A stretch of DNA of 64,000 nucleotides from Maribacter spongiicola (GTDB taxonomy: Bacteria; Bacteroidota; Bacteroidia; Flavobacteriales; Flavobacteriaceae). This document shows, in pieces, positions 52,720-62,093 of the stretch (the stretch's first letter is position 1; each line of letters opens with the position of its first letter). The position numbers and the translations under genes are program-made. The notes under the pieces were generated by a model. The model had not been told where the DNA came from, did no database searches, and saw nothing but the letters and a program-made list of their open reading frames with translations. The stretch lies in contig NZ_SOAY01000011.1 in assembly GCF_004364165.1 (NCBI RefSeq), positions 744,001-808,000 of the forward strand, given 5' to 3'.

Positions 52720-53580
52720 TTATTCTTTTATAGCACGCGTAAATTTGTACGTAATACCAAAGTTAATACCGAAAGATGAATAAGGCACTTTTTGAGATAA
52801 TTCATTTGAAGTATCTGTATTTGTATTCGATAATTCATCTACGTACGTGGTTTTATTATTTATACCCTCTGGTAAATTATCGATAGTATATAATCCGCTA
52901 ACCGCAACTGTACCATCAGGAAGTTTAACATCAGTATTAAATTCAGAAATCTCAGAATCTTTACGCTTTAAACTGATTCCGTAATACTCTACTTCAGCAA
53001 AAAGACTGAAATTAGAATCTAAGTCATACTTATAACCAAGTGCACCTACGAAACCTAAAGGAAAATGTCCGTGAAAATCTTCCTTATAATTTGTTTCAGA
53101 ATAAGAACCGTTAGGTACACCTAAGGCTTCTGCTTCTTGCTCTGAAAAAACCGATTTTTGATAGATAACTCCCTCAGTTTTACCACCTAATTTTAATAAG
53201 GCTCCAAAACGACCGTAAATATTATTAGTAAACTTATATACTACAGATGCGGAAGCACCAAAAGCTCGCGCTCTTGCTATAGCATTTACCTCGGTACTTG
53301 GAAAATCAATAATCGATATGTCTTGACCCGTACCATGTAAATAACCCACACCTAAGTCAAAACCGAAAGAATCGTCGAAAAAATAAGTTCCTCTAAGTTG
53401 AAAATTTGTTCCTTCACCGTAACTTCCATAAGAGTTTTCAGTAGAAGTAGCATTAACGCGTTCTCCTAATTTCATGGTCGCGCTACCTATTGCGTATCCA
53501 GAACTAGCAGATACTTGCCATTGACTGTAAGACATCGTGCTAATTAAAACAGCTGCACAAACAGCTACTAAGTGTTTCAT
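52720..53580 (-). CDS. Outer-membrane beta-barrel protein
   Basis: 286 residues from the ATG at 53580; the frame is open to 53643, but only the shorter form begins with a proper signal peptide (KHLVAVCAAVLISTMSYSQ). The rest is alternating hydrophobic/polar strands typical of an 8- to 10-stranded porin-like barrel: WQVSASSGYAIGSATMKLG, FGFDLGVGYLHGTG, GASASVVYKFTNNIYGRFGALLKLGG, GFVGALGYKYDLDSNFSLFAEVEYYG, ending SSFGINFGITYKFTRAIKE. Long acidic loops (residues ~210-260) face out. Function unknown. A -7 TAACTTTG lies at 53723-53730 on the minus strand. Confidence 0.82.
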   Translation of the reverse strand: MKHLVAVCAAVLISTMSYSQWQVSASSGYAIGSATMKLGERVNATSTENSYGSYGEGTNFQLRGTYFFDDSFGFDLGVGYLHGTGQDISIIDFPSTEVNAIARARAFGASASVVYKFTNNIYGRFGALLKLGGKTEGVIYQKSVFSEQEAEALGVPNGSYSETNYKEDFHGHFPLGFVGALGYKYDLDSNFSLFAEVEYYGISLKRKDSEISEFNTDVKLPDGTVAVSGLYTIDNLPEGINNKTTYVDELSNTNTDTSNELSQKVPYSSFGINFGITYKFTRAIKE

Positions 53581-54178
53581 AATAAATGATTTAGATTTGT
53601 AAAAACTATTAAAACTTAACCCTTTAGTAATACGAACGCACATAGTTAATTAACAATACTTTACGACGTATATCATAATGTATTACTAAACACAATAAGC
53701 GTCTGATTTAAAATCGGGATATCAAAGTTACTTTTTTAGGGAAAGTTCTTACATCTAAAGGCATGGTTTAACACTCTATTTGAAATTTATAACTGATTTT
53801 CTCCTCTGTATTACTAATTAAGCAATACAAAATCGATATAGCACACTTTATTGTAATTTATTGGGAGTCGATAATTCAGTTTTTGTTTAACCTCAGTCAT
53901 TTTTATTGGACCTATATACACTGACGTAATGTATTTAGACCACAATTTCGAGAAATAATTATGAATGATATATTCTAAACGCTCCATACCACCAAACTTA
54001 AATAAAGGTAATTACGCATGCTGTCAATATGGTTGCTAGAAATAGATTTGCAAATGCACAATTAGCAAACAGATGGTTCTTGACCTGTAGATATATATTA
54101 GCTTCTTACTGCCTTTGTTTATCGGCTATAAATACCTGTCTTATTTATTGGCGCCGTTATATGGAAGATAACGGAAAT
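53581..54178. other. About 600-bp non-coding spacer upstream of the barrel gene
   Basis: I see no ORF over about 30 codons, no RNA gene and no repeat. The first 150 bp should be the leader of the barrel gene (TAACTTTG -7 at 53723-53730, minus strand). The remainder is AT-rich with no recognised structure. Confidence 0.4.
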
Positions 54179-54210
54179 AAAAAAACCTATAGTTTCCTAT
54201 AGGTTTTTTT
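54179..54210 (-). terminator. Terminator of the 54238-54900 gene
   Basis: A stem of up to 14 bp (54179-54192 with 54197-54210) on a TTTC loop, with A/T runs at both ends. Confidence 0.87.
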
Positions 54211-54237
54211 ATATTTAATGATAGTTTTTATTCTAAT

Positions 54238-54900
54238 TTAATTACTACAATTTTCATTGTAATACAAAACAATAGCAGCTAATTCTGCGCCTTTACCATA
54301 TTCATCATCTTTGAAATCACCATCATTCATTTTTTGAATAAGTGATTTACAATCTCCTAATTGTTTTTTCACCTTTTTCTTGTATCCTATCCAATCTACA
54401 TCACCAACAATTAGGCGGTACACTTGTTCAATATTGTTAGCGCCTGGCTTTTTAATAAAATATTTAATAATAGTGCCTCTACTAGTAGGTCCTCGAACAA
54501 CCCTTCTTGAAACTTGTGTGCTTTGACTTGCTGTTAGTTTACCACTTTGAGCATAAGAAGTCTCGTTTTCAACCTTCATACTACCGTAGTTTGTTTGAAT
54601 GTTTCGTGCCACTAACATTGTTTCTCCAGAAATTATCACCTGAAATTCTTCTAATTTCTTAGAATTTGGTGAGCTTCTAAAATATTCAATATCACCTGTT
54701 TTTATATGTTCTATATCTTCATGATCAATTTTCTCAGGTTGCGAAGCTTCAATTTCAGTAAAGAGAATTTTACTTCCCTTATTCTCAATAAGGCCTTCTT
54801 TAATATCTCCATTTTTAAAAGTTACTACACCTTTGTTTTGTGCGAAAACATTTGAAATAAAAATAAAAAATACGGCAAACGATAACATCTTGAAATTCAT
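54238..54900 (-). CDS. Exported hypothetical protein
   Basis: 220 residues. A signal peptide (FKMLSFAVFFIFISNVFAQ) is followed by GVVTFKNGDIKEGLIENKGSKILFTE, a short beta-rich segment seen in many Bacteroidetes exported proteins that report on a 'nucleic-like' small barrel, though I cannot name the family. The centre contains KLTASQSTQVSRRVVRGPTSRG and the C-terminus a helical region with two cysteines (GDCKSLIQKM and NENCSN) that could form a disulfide. Single-gene unit with a terminator. Function unknown. Confidence 0.7.
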   Translation of the reverse strand: MNFKMLSFAVFFIFISNVFAQNKGVVTFKNGDIKEGLIENKGSKILFTEIEASQPEKIDHEDIEHIKTGDIEYFRSSPNSKKLEEFQVIISGETMLVARNIQTNYGSMKVENETSYAQSGKLTASQSTQVSRRVVRGPTSRGTIIKYFIKKPGANNIEQVYRLIVGDVDWIGYKKKVKKQLGDCKSLIQKMNDGDFKDDEYGKGAELAAIVLYYNENCSN

Positions 54901-54987
54901 TGATAATGGTTTTGAAATTTATAAGATACTAGAACGTACTTTTATCAGAAAAATTACTTTTTAAAAATTGCTGTATCATATTAAAGA

Positions 54988-56289
54988 CTACTTCATATGT
55001 ATAGGCTTAAGCCCAATAAACAGTAACGTATAAATAAACAAAAGAAGTAGATACCACGTATTACTTACCAAATCTATATAATCGATTTTCCCTTTGGAGA
55101 AGCTTAAAATCATTAAAACCTGAGCTCCATAAGGGAGTAAGCCTTGAAAAATACAAGCAAAAATATCTAAGATTGATGCCGTCTTTTTATTATCCAAATG
55201 ATACTCGTCATTTATAGTCTTTGCAATAGGACCAGCAATAATAATAGACACCGTATTATTTGCAATTGCCATGTTAATGGTACTCACTAAAGTCGCAATA
55301 CCAAACTGGGCAGATTTCTTATTTTTAATCAGCTTTTTAATATTGACCAGTATAAATTCAATTCCGCCATTTCTTTCCACTAAGGCAGCTAGCCCACCAG
55401 TTAACAAAGACAGCAGAAATATTTCGGTCATATTGGTAAATCCGGTATAGGCGATTTTGGTTGATTCTATTAATGAGAAATCACCATAAGCGATTCCTAA
55501 TGCACCTGCTGCAATTGTACCTAACAACAAGGTTACAAAGACATTGACTCCCACGACCGAAAGAACAATCACCAATACATATGGCAATATTTTAATGATA
55601 GAATAATTGTAAACTGTAGTTTGGTTTACATCAGATTCCAATCCTATTCCCTGAAATACTAAAATAGCAATGGTGAATAATGCTGCAGGCACCGCTATTT
55701 TGATATTCTGTTTAAATTTATCGCTCATTTTGCATCCCAAAGACTGAGTCGCGGCAATTGTGGTATCTGAGATAACAGATAAATTATCTCCAAACATACT
55801 ACCACCTAACAAAGCACCACATAGTATTGCCAAATCTGCACTGCTTTCATCTGCAAAACCAACTACAATTGGTGCCAATGCTACAATTGCACCAACAGAT
55901 GTTCCAGTAGAAACCGATAAAAATCCTGCAATAATGAAGATCCCTACATAAATATATTGAATAGCTATAACATCTAACCCAAGGTTAACGATGGCATCTA
56001 CACTTCCCGTTTCGTTTGTAATAGCAGCAAAAGCACCTGCTAGCAAATAAATAAGGCACATGGTCAATATTTTATCATCGCCACAACCTTTTAACAGAGT
56101 GTTAATTTTGGAAGTAATGCTTTGTTTAAAAAGTAAAAATGCTACAATTATACCGACAATTACCGCAATAGGAGCGGGTAGTGCATAGAAATCGTTTTGA
56201 TAGATACCTACGCCTAAAAACGTAAATACAAATACGAATAAGGGTATTAAAGCTGAAAATTTTGGTATAATCTTTTTAGTGCTTTCCAT
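54988..56289 (-). CDS. NhaC-family transporter, probable methionine transporter (MetT-like)
   Basis: 433 residues, about eleven membrane segments. GTSVGAIVALAPIVVGFADES and LCGALLGGSMFGDNLSVISDTTIAATQSLGCKMSDKFKQN are the NhaC signature, and NMAIANNTVSIIIAGPIAKTIN the matching second repeat. NhaC is named for Na+/H+ exchange, but members placed behind SAM riboswitches were proposed in comparative genomics to be methionine transporters (MetT). Here the leader holds a SAM-clan-like aptamer ending 78 nt before the ATG, so methionine or a related sulfur compound is a better guess than sodium. The substrate is inference; family membership is secure. Confidence 0.85.
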   Translation of the reverse strand: MESTKKIIPKFSALIPLFVFVFTFLGVGIYQNDFYALPAPIAVIVGIIVAFLLFKQSITSKINTLLKGCGDDKILTMCLIYLLAGAFAAITNETGSVDAIVNLGLDVIAIQYIYVGIFIIAGFLSVSTGTSVGAIVALAPIVVGFADESSADLAILCGALLGGSMFGDNLSVISDTTIAATQSLGCKMSDKFKQNIKIAVPAALFTIAILVFQGIGLESDVNQTTVYNYSIIKILPYVLVIVLSVVGVNVFVTLLLGTIAAGALGIAYGDFSLIESTKIAYTGFTNMTEIFLLSLLTGGLAALVERNGGIEFILVNIKKLIKNKKSAQFGIATLVSTINMAIANNTVSIIIAGPIAKTINDEYHLDNKKTASILDIFACIFQGLLPYGAQVLMILSFSKGKIDYIDLVSNTWYLLLLFIYTLLFIGLKPIHMK

Positions 56290-56367
56290 TTCTCTTTCTT
56301 CATTTTCAAAAAAGGAAATAGCTATAAATTAGAAGAATCATGTGTTAACATTTGTTCCAATTAATGG

Positions 56368-56433
56368 CTTATCTATTTAGCACCTTGCTTGTTATTGCAG
56401 GTTGCTATCTCCTTTTTCGAGATTCTTGATAAC
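56368..56433 (-). ncRNA. SAM-clan riboswitch aptamer (short, P4-less form)
   Basis: On the minus strand the leader shows P1 TTATC (56432-56428) pairing with GATAA (56373-56369), the joining AAGA, a P2-like hairpin ATCTC/GAGAT, the conserved GCAACC, a P3 helix CCTGC/GCAAGG with the bulged A, and GGTGCTAAA, then P1 closes at once. GCAACC...AAGGTGCTAA is the SAM-I core. The kink-turn/pseudoknot part of P2 and the P4 hairpin of standard SAM-I are missing, so this is a reduced variant. The downstream gene is a NhaC-type transporter. An AAATAG segment of the aptamer's 3' side can pair with CTATTT near the ATG, a possible switch. Confidence 0.6.
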
Positions 56434-56750
56434 AATTTTAAGGCGGCAAATGTAGTCTATAAATGCATCTTGTAAATCTTAAAAAAGGTTAATATTTCAC
56501 TTTTTAATTTGGAGGAAATAAACGTAAAAAGAAATTCAATATGATGGTAATGACGAGCGTTATAAATTAACAATCACTTGTTTCATCTGCGAAGACGTTA
56601 CAATAACTGATGCAACTGATGTTATAAATATGGTGTCAAATGATATTATTATAGGCGCGTTGAGCATTTACTATGGTTTAAATTATTATTGGCCATAACA
56701 AGTTCGAATTTCAAAATCCTTATAATTATTAAGAATTTTGAAATTCAAAA
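56434..56750. other. Spacer between response-regulator gene and riboswitch; 3' hairpin
   Basis: No ORF was seen. A 12-bp inverted repeat (56706-56717 with 56735-56746, with three more pairs inside) lies just after the response-regulator stop. It lacks a T-tract on the minus strand, so it may be an mRNA 3' end rather than a classical terminator. Confidence 0.5.
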
Positions 56751-57128
56751 TTATGCGCTTACTTTTTTTCCATAAATATTGGCGTAAACTAAATCTATGG
56801 CATTATGAAGTTCACTTTTTGTAAATGGCTTTCTTACAAAATCAACACAGCCAAGTTCTCTGGCAACAACTTCAAATTCTTGTTTGGTAGAACTTGATAT
56901 AAATGGCAAACGATCTGCGAACATTTCTAGAAAAGAGAGTCCGTTCATACCTGGCATCTCAATATCTGACATTACAACTTGTGGTTTCGCTATTTGTATA
57001 TGTACCCAAGCATCATAAGAGTCTTCAAAGGTAAGGACACTACGCACTAACGGGTGATTTTTGGCAAGCTTTTCGGCTAATGACAACCATAAAGGGGAAT
57101 CATCTACTATTATTAGTTCAAGTTTCAT
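56751..57128 (-). CDS. Single-domain response regulator (CheY-like receiver)
   Basis: 125 residues, one REC domain without output. Acidic pocket Asp9/Asp10 (IIVDDSP), phosphorylated Asp55 in VVMSDIEMPGMNG, Ser/Thr switch in FISSSTKQ and Lys100 in VRKPFTKSEL are all present, so it should be phosphorylated. The C-terminal tail YGKKVSA adds nothing. No histidine kinase is nearby, so it is an orphan; stand-alone receivers often act as phosphate sinks or bind a target protein. It lies 164 bp downstream of the 57293-58519 gene on the same strand. Confidence 0.94.
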   Translation of the reverse strand: MKLELIIVDDSPLWLSLAEKLAKNHPLVRSVLTFEDSYDAWVHIQIAKPQVVMSDIEMPGMNGLSFLEMFADRLPFISSSTKQEFEVVARELGCVDFVRKPFTKSELHNAIDLVYANIYGKKVSA

Positions 57129-57292
57129 TAATCTGCTTTCGGGGTTTGAGTGCCGAAAAGTACTTTAATGCCTTAGTATGAAAAAGTAATTCAGATGAAC
57201 AGCTTAAAAATATCTTTATATGTTAATATTACACTTTAAAAATGACCTTTTTGTTACGTATAACTAATTCTATTATCTAATTTTTCTACCAA

Positions 57293-58519
57293 TTATGCTT
57301 CGGTAAAATCAACATTTAACGAACCATTCACCAATCTATTTTCATTATCTATACCACTAAACACACCTTCTTGGTTTCTACTATTATTTTTTAAATAGTA
57401 GCTTTTAAAGTAGATATTTACACGTTCCAAAGCTATAATCCCAGAGAAGTTAAATCTGAAATTAATTACAGATCCTTTGTTCAACAGTTCTATTCGGTCC
57501 TTTTCTATATAGACATTATCGGTAAGTGTTACTATTTCAAAATTGGACTTCAAAATTTTGAATTTCAATTTTTCCTGAAATCCGTCAACAAAGTCAAAAG
57601 TTACATTATAGGTGCCTGGTAGTTTGCCATAAAGTGATGCGTACGGACTATTGCTTGATAGTTCTAGTGCATGTTTTGGAACAACACTAGGGTTTACAAT
57701 ACGCTTGTTTCTTATTTCCATAGCTATATAAGGAGGTATGCTAGGGTCCATAGATTTTTGTTCCATTTCTCGCTTACTCTCACATTTTTCTAAAATGGAA
57801 CGGCCGGCAACAGTATTTGTAAATAGATCGAATGTGCAATAGGTACCGATCAAGTATTTAATGTTAGATGGCGCTCGGTGTCCTAAATAATAGATTTCAC
57901 TAGCCCCATCAATATATCTGTCCCCAGAAAGGGTATTTGTCTTAATGGTCAAGGTATCTCCTTGGCGTTTTATATTGCCGTGGCTATAATATTCACGCAT
58001 GGTACCATCTTCTAAGGGATACATAAAAATATGCTGAATCTTTTTCCAATTTTTAGAAATGATACTTTGCCCTTTTAAAATGGTATTGTCTTCCCCGAAA
58101 TAGTAATTGATATAATAATAGGTAATGTCTTCATCATTACTTTTAAGAAGGGTTAACTGCTTATCGAACTCATCTTCAGAGGGTTTGTTTTCTGCAAGAA
58201 ATACTTCGTAGTCTTGATATCCTAAAAAAAGTAAGATGATGGTTTTATAATAATGATTCAGTTTTATAAGTGGTTTCCCTTTTTCAAATTCTCGAAACTT
58301 ATCATATAAGTACTTTCCATTTATAAACTCGGACCCTAAAGCTTCAAAATCGTTTTTAAGACTAGGTTTGTTTTCATCAAAAGCACCATAACCATACAAT
58401 TGAAACGTTTTTGGTAATTGGGTAAGTTTATGTTTTTTTATAAACTCATCATGTATCTTGTCTATTAAAATTTTAAAGTACTCTGAAGTAAAAACCAATG
58501 ACCCTGAACCTGTTATCAT
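57293..58519 (-). CDS. Hypothetical protein with an N-terminal helical module
   Basis: 408 residues, no signal peptide or membrane segment. Residues ~10-105 are helical with FALGSEFINGKYLYDKFREFEKG-like spacing and KLNHYYKTIILLFLGYQDYEVFLAE; the phrase 'LGY..YE.FL' is common in small N-terminal modules of Bacteroidetes cytoplasmic proteins. From ~120 the protein is beta-rich (GQSIISKNWKKIQHIFMYPLEDGTMREYYSHGNIKRQGDTLTIKT and a C-terminal YNVTFDFVDGFQEKLKFKILKSNFEIVTLTD). I cannot name the family. It may be cytoplasmic and signal-related because it precedes a lone response regulator, but that is only position. Confidence 0.65.
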   Translation of the reverse strand: MITGSGSLVFTSEYFKILIDKIHDEFIKKHKLTQLPKTFQLYGYGAFDENKPSLKNDFEALGSEFINGKYLYDKFREFEKGKPLIKLNHYYKTIILLFLGYQDYEVFLAENKPSEDEFDKQLTLLKSNDEDITYYYINYYFGEDNTILKGQSIISKNWKKIQHIFMYPLEDGTMREYYSHGNIKRQGDTLTIKTNTLSGDRYIDGASEIYYLGHRAPSNIKYLIGTYCTFDLFTNTVAGRSILEKCESKREMEQKSMDPSIPPYIAMEIRNKRIVNPSVVPKHALELSSNSPYASLYGKLPGTYNVTFDFVDGFQEKLKFKILKSNFEIVTLTDNVYIEKDRIELLNKGSVINFRFNFSGIIALERVNIYFKSYYLKNNSRNQEGVFSGIDNENRLVNGSLNVDFTEA

Positions 58520-58629
58520 AAATTCCTATTTTAAGAATAAAATTATTAAAAATATTTTTAGTATTAAGAATTAATAAGAATTAATAGATGTGTTTCTACA
58601 TTTAGCAAACAAACTAATCTAAACAGATC

Positions 58630-60984
58630 ATGAAAAAACTATTCTTACTTATTTGTTTTCTGGTTTCTACCTTCGGTTTTTCACAAACTTTGGTGACTGG
58701 TAAAATTACAGATCAAAATGGCGAACCGTTGCCCGGAGCCAGTGTTAGCGAAAAAGGCACATCTAATGGTGTAATTTCAGATTTTAACGGAAATTTTGAT
58801 ATTAGCATTGCATCTACCGAAGCAATACTATCTGTCGCTTTTATTGGGTTTGAAACTCAAGAAATAACAGTTTCAGGGCAATCTCAAATTGATGTTGAAT
58901 TGGTAGAAACCGCTGTTTCATTAACTGGTGTTACCGTACAAGGGTTCTCTGGTGTTATGGGTAAATCTTGTAAGCGAACAGAATCTATACAAACTACGCC
59001 AGAATCTGTTACGGCTTTGAATGCGGAAGGCATTGAAAGTGCCGGTATTACAGATGTAAGTTCATTTTCAACTTTAGTACCAAACTTAAAATTCAATTCT
59101 TCGCAATCTATTGGTCTAAATTTTATTACGGTTCGTGGTATTCCGCAAGTTAGGGGAGGCGATGCTCCATTGGCTTTCGTTATTGATGGTGTTACCATAC
59201 CTGATCCAAGTTTATTAAGTCAAGATTTGTATGACTTGGCTTTGGTTGAAGTGGTTAAAGGTCCGCAAGGTGCCTTATATGGTAAAAATGCAATTGGTGG
59301 CGCGGTTAATATTTACACAAAAGACCCTACCAATAAAATGAACAACCAAATTAAATTAGGTGTTGGTAATGGCGGATTTAAACAAGCACAGTTTGTATCA
59401 TCTGGGGCTATAGCGAAAGACAAATTGTTCTATCGTTTTTCAACACAATATAAAGATTTTGATGGTTTACTTACCAATGAATTTCTTAATGAAAAAGTTG
59501 ATTTTAGAGAAGACATTAATGTAAGAGGTCAATTGAAAGCAAAATTATCTTCTAACTTCTCAGTTACGGGTTCTTATCAGTATTTTAATATTGAAGGTGG
59601 TGCAACATATTATTCGGTAAATCCAACTGGTACAGATGGTGAATTTACGGGTGGTATTTTAGACCCCAATCCGTCTGATGGTAATAATGTAATATTTTCT
59701 GATGTGCTGGGAAGGTCGGATATGACAAATAACTACGGTACCTTAAAAATGGATTATAACCTTACCGGTGTTAAATTACAGAGTATCACTTCTATCAATA
59801 AAGTAGAACGTTCTACTAATGGAGATTTAGATTTTCTTGAGTTGGACGGCTTAACACAAGGTGAAGAAATCACTTCCAAAACATTCAACCAAGAAATTAG
59901 AATCAATAATTCAAAATCGGACACTAAGTTTGATTGGAGTTTAGGCGGATTCTATCAAAAAATAGAAAAAGACTTTTACCAAAACGGGACTACAGGTGTT
60001 GATTTTGGCGGTCCAGATGCTTACGATACAGCAGACTATATTAACGAAACCCAAACTATCGCTTTATTCGGATTCGGAGATTACAAACTAACCGATAAAT
60101 TAACCCTTTCTGCAGGATTCCGTTTAGATATGGACAACTTTACACAAGATGATGTATTGTTTGTTACCAATTCAGAAAGAGATAATAGCGAGTTTCAACC
60201 TAAAGTCTCTTTATCATATCAAGCGAATAAAAATGTTTTGATGTATGCAAACTATGGTCGTGGTTATAGAAATGGCGGATTTAATGCACAGCCAACTAAT
60301 CTGTTCAATAGAGAGTTTGACGATGAAACATCAGACAATTATGAATTAGGATTTAAAACTACTTCATGGAACGATCGCTTTATACTTAACGGTTCTGTAT
60401 TCTATTCTACTTTAAATAACCAACAACAATATATTTTAGACCTAACCACTTTTATTGCAGGTGTTTATAATTATGATAAGAGTGATGTATTCGGTTTTGA
60501 GTTGGAATCTCGTGCTAGACTTTCAAACTTCTTAGATGTATTTGCCAATGTAGGTGTAACAGATGCTAAAATTGTAGAAGGTGGTACTACTGGTGGTGAC
60601 GATGGTACTTTTACAAACAATTCAGCTTACGATGGTCAAAAAACACCGTTTGTACCTGTAAGTACTTTCGCTGTTGGTTTAGAATCTTCATTCAATATTA
60701 CCGATGATTTAAAATTCAACGGATTCTTAAACCTAGATACTACAGGAAAAACCTACTGGCATGAAAGTAATAGAGATGCTTTTACAACAGATGCTTATTC
60801 TTTATTAGATGCTCGTTTGGGACTATCATACAAAAACTGGAAACTTGAACTTTGGGGCAAGAACTTGACCGATAAAGCATATTACCAAGAATTCTCACCT
60901 GGTGAATTTGTTGGGAGTCCTGATGATGTTGCCTGGAGAGGTCAACCATTAACCGTAGGTACTGCAATTTCTGTTAAATTCTAA
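58630..60984 (+). CDS. TonB-dependent outer-membrane receptor
   Basis: 784 residues. Signal peptide (KKLFLLICFLVSTFGFSQ), CarboxypepD_reg-like domain (about 22-105, VTGKITDQNGEPLPGASVSEKGTSNGVISDFNGNFDI), plug (about 120-240, ITVRGIPQVRGGDAPLAFVIDGVTI and VEVVKGPQGALYGKNAIGGAVNIYTKDP) and a 22-strand barrel ending in LTVGTAISVKF with terminal Phe. A cysteine-containing insertion (GKSCKRTES) follows the N-domain. No SusD partner is adjacent, so it is not a polysaccharide-utilisation pair; the next two genes suggest uptake of a small, possibly N-heterocyclic, compound. A weak -7-like TACATTTA lies at 58597. Confidence 0.93.
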   Translation: MKKLFLLICFLVSTFGFSQTLVTGKITDQNGEPLPGASVSEKGTSNGVISDFNGNFDISIASTEAILSVAFIGFETQEITVSGQSQIDVELVETAVSLTGVTVQGFSGVMGKSCKRTESIQTTPESVTALNAEGIESAGITDVSSFSTLVPNLKFNSSQSIGLNFITVRGIPQVRGGDAPLAFVIDGVTIPDPSLLSQDLYDLALVEVVKGPQGALYGKNAIGGAVNIYTKDPTNKMNNQIKLGVGNGGFKQAQFVSSGAIAKDKLFYRFSTQYKDFDGLLTNEFLNEKVDFREDINVRGQLKAKLSSNFSVTGSYQYFNIEGGATYYSVNPTGTDGEFTGGILDPNPSDGNNVIFSDVLGRSDMTNNYGTLKMDYNLTGVKLQSITSINKVERSTNGDLDFLELDGLTQGEEITSKTFNQEIRINNSKSDTKFDWSLGGFYQKIEKDFYQNGTTGVDFGGPDAYDTADYINETQTIALFGFGDYKLTDKLTLSAGFRLDMDNFTQDDVLFVTNSERDNSEFQPKVSLSYQANKNVLMYANYGRGYRNGGFNAQPTNLFNREFDDETSDNYELGFKTTSWNDRFILNGSVFYSTLNNQQQYILDLTTFIAGVYNYDKSDVFGFELESRARLSNFLDVFANVGVTDAKIVEGGTTGGDDGTFTNNSAYDGQKTPFVPVSTFAVGLESSFNITDDLKFNGFLNLDTTGKTYWHESNRDAFTTDAYSLLDARLGLSYKNWKLELWGKNLTDKAYYQEFSPGEFVGSPDDVAWRGQPLTVGTAISVKF

Positions 60985-61013
60985 GTACACGTCAACCATT
61001 AACTGATATTTAT

Positions 61014-61034
61014 GGGCATTGTCTTAGGATGCCC
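61014..61034 (+). other. Short hairpin between TonB receptor and metalloenzyme genes
   Basis: GGGCAT (61014-61019) pairs with ATGCCC (61029-61034) across a 9-nt loop; a T-run follows within about 10 bases (from 61042). It may attenuate transcription into the downstream genes. The stem is short. Confidence 0.35.
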
Positions 61035-61058
61035 TTATCATACTTTTTTCAAATACAT

Positions 61059-62093
61059 ATGGAAACTAAAAGAGAACGTTTTTCAAGAATATTAATGGAA
61101 GATATGTTTCAGGTACAACCTGGAGAAACCATTGCCATTACATCAGATTTAGGTACAGATAGAGCTACTATAGATGCTATGGCGCAAGCTGCACAAAATG
61201 CTGGTGCATTGCCATTGGTCATGTACATTCCTCAAGCTGAAAAAGACAGTCAAGCCGGAATGAAAGATTGGCCTTCTGAAGCATTAACCGCAGCCTTATT
61301 AAAAGCTGATGTATGGATTGAAGCTAATGCGGTAGTGCTATTATATTCAGACATCTGGGAAACAGCTATGAGAGATAATAAAAAACTGCGCTACTTAATA
61401 ATAGCAGAAAGCTCTATAGATTCGCTAGATCGCGTGTTTACGGGTTATGAAATTCCCATTTTAAAGAAACTTCTGTCTAAAGTAACCAGTATGGTCAAAA
61501 CGGCAAATACGGTACGCATCACCAGTGAAAACGGAACAGATGTATCTTACGATATCGATATCAATTACACGTTCGATTATGATGATGGCGATTTTTCCAT
61601 GCCTAAGTTTGGTACAGCACCAGGTTTTGTAAATGTGGTTCCAAAATTAGATAGTATGAACGGGCGTATTGTTTTCGATTATTTACAACATGCAAAACTC
61701 ACTAATAAAGTTGCATTTGTAATGAAAGATGGTAAAATTGTTGATGTAGAAGGGGAGGGCGCTGCTCAGTTTAAAGAATACCTTAGTTCTTTTGAAGACG
61801 AGAACATGTATAAGATTTCTCATAATATGATAGGTCTTAATCCGAAAGTTCACGCCATTACAGGTGAACTTGTTGAAGACGAACGTATTTGGGGCGGTGT
61901 AGATTTCGGATTTGGACACACAAGCGCTATGGACATGCCGCCATTCGGACAAATGGCAAAATCGCATTTTGACGGAGTGGTAGCGAAAACCAGCATTTAT
62001 TTTGATGAAATACAAATTACCGATAATGGCGAAGTTTGTCATGAAGAATTGAGACCTTTAGCTGAGAGCTTATTAAGCGCCACAAATGTCTAA
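61059..62093 (+). CDS. M29-aminopeptidase / 2,5-dihydroxypyridine-dioxygenase-like metalloenzyme
   Basis: 344 residues from the ATG at 61059; an in-frame ATG at 61029 is inside the hairpin and adds unrelated residues. TKRERFSRILMEDMFQVQPGETIAITSDLGTDRATIDAMAQAAQNAGALPLV opens a fold shared by leucyl-aminopeptidase-like M29 proteins and the Fe(II) 2,5-dihydroxypyridine 5,6-dioxygenase NicX. Candidate metal ligands are His in VHAITGELVEDE, His in GFGHTSAMD and the H-F-D in AKSHFDGVV, the last matching the NicX His-x-Asp. An aromatic-ring-opening role is suggested by the NCS1 permease next door (8-bp overlap). Peptidase action cannot be excluded. Confidence 0.78.
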   Translation: METKRERFSRILMEDMFQVQPGETIAITSDLGTDRATIDAMAQAAQNAGALPLVMYIPQAEKDSQAGMKDWPSEALTAALLKADVWIEANAVVLLYSDIWETAMRDNKKLRYLIIAESSIDSLDRVFTGYEIPILKKLLSKVTSMVKTANTVRITSENGTDVSYDIDINYTFDYDDGDFSMPKFGTAPGFVNVVPKLDSMNGRIVFDYLQHAKLTNKVAFVMKDGKIVDVEGEGAAQFKEYLSSFEDENMYKISHNMIGLNPKVHAITGELVEDERIWGGVDFGFGHTSAMDMPPFGQMAKSHFDGVVAKTSIYFDEIQITDNGEVCHEELRPLAESLLSATNV

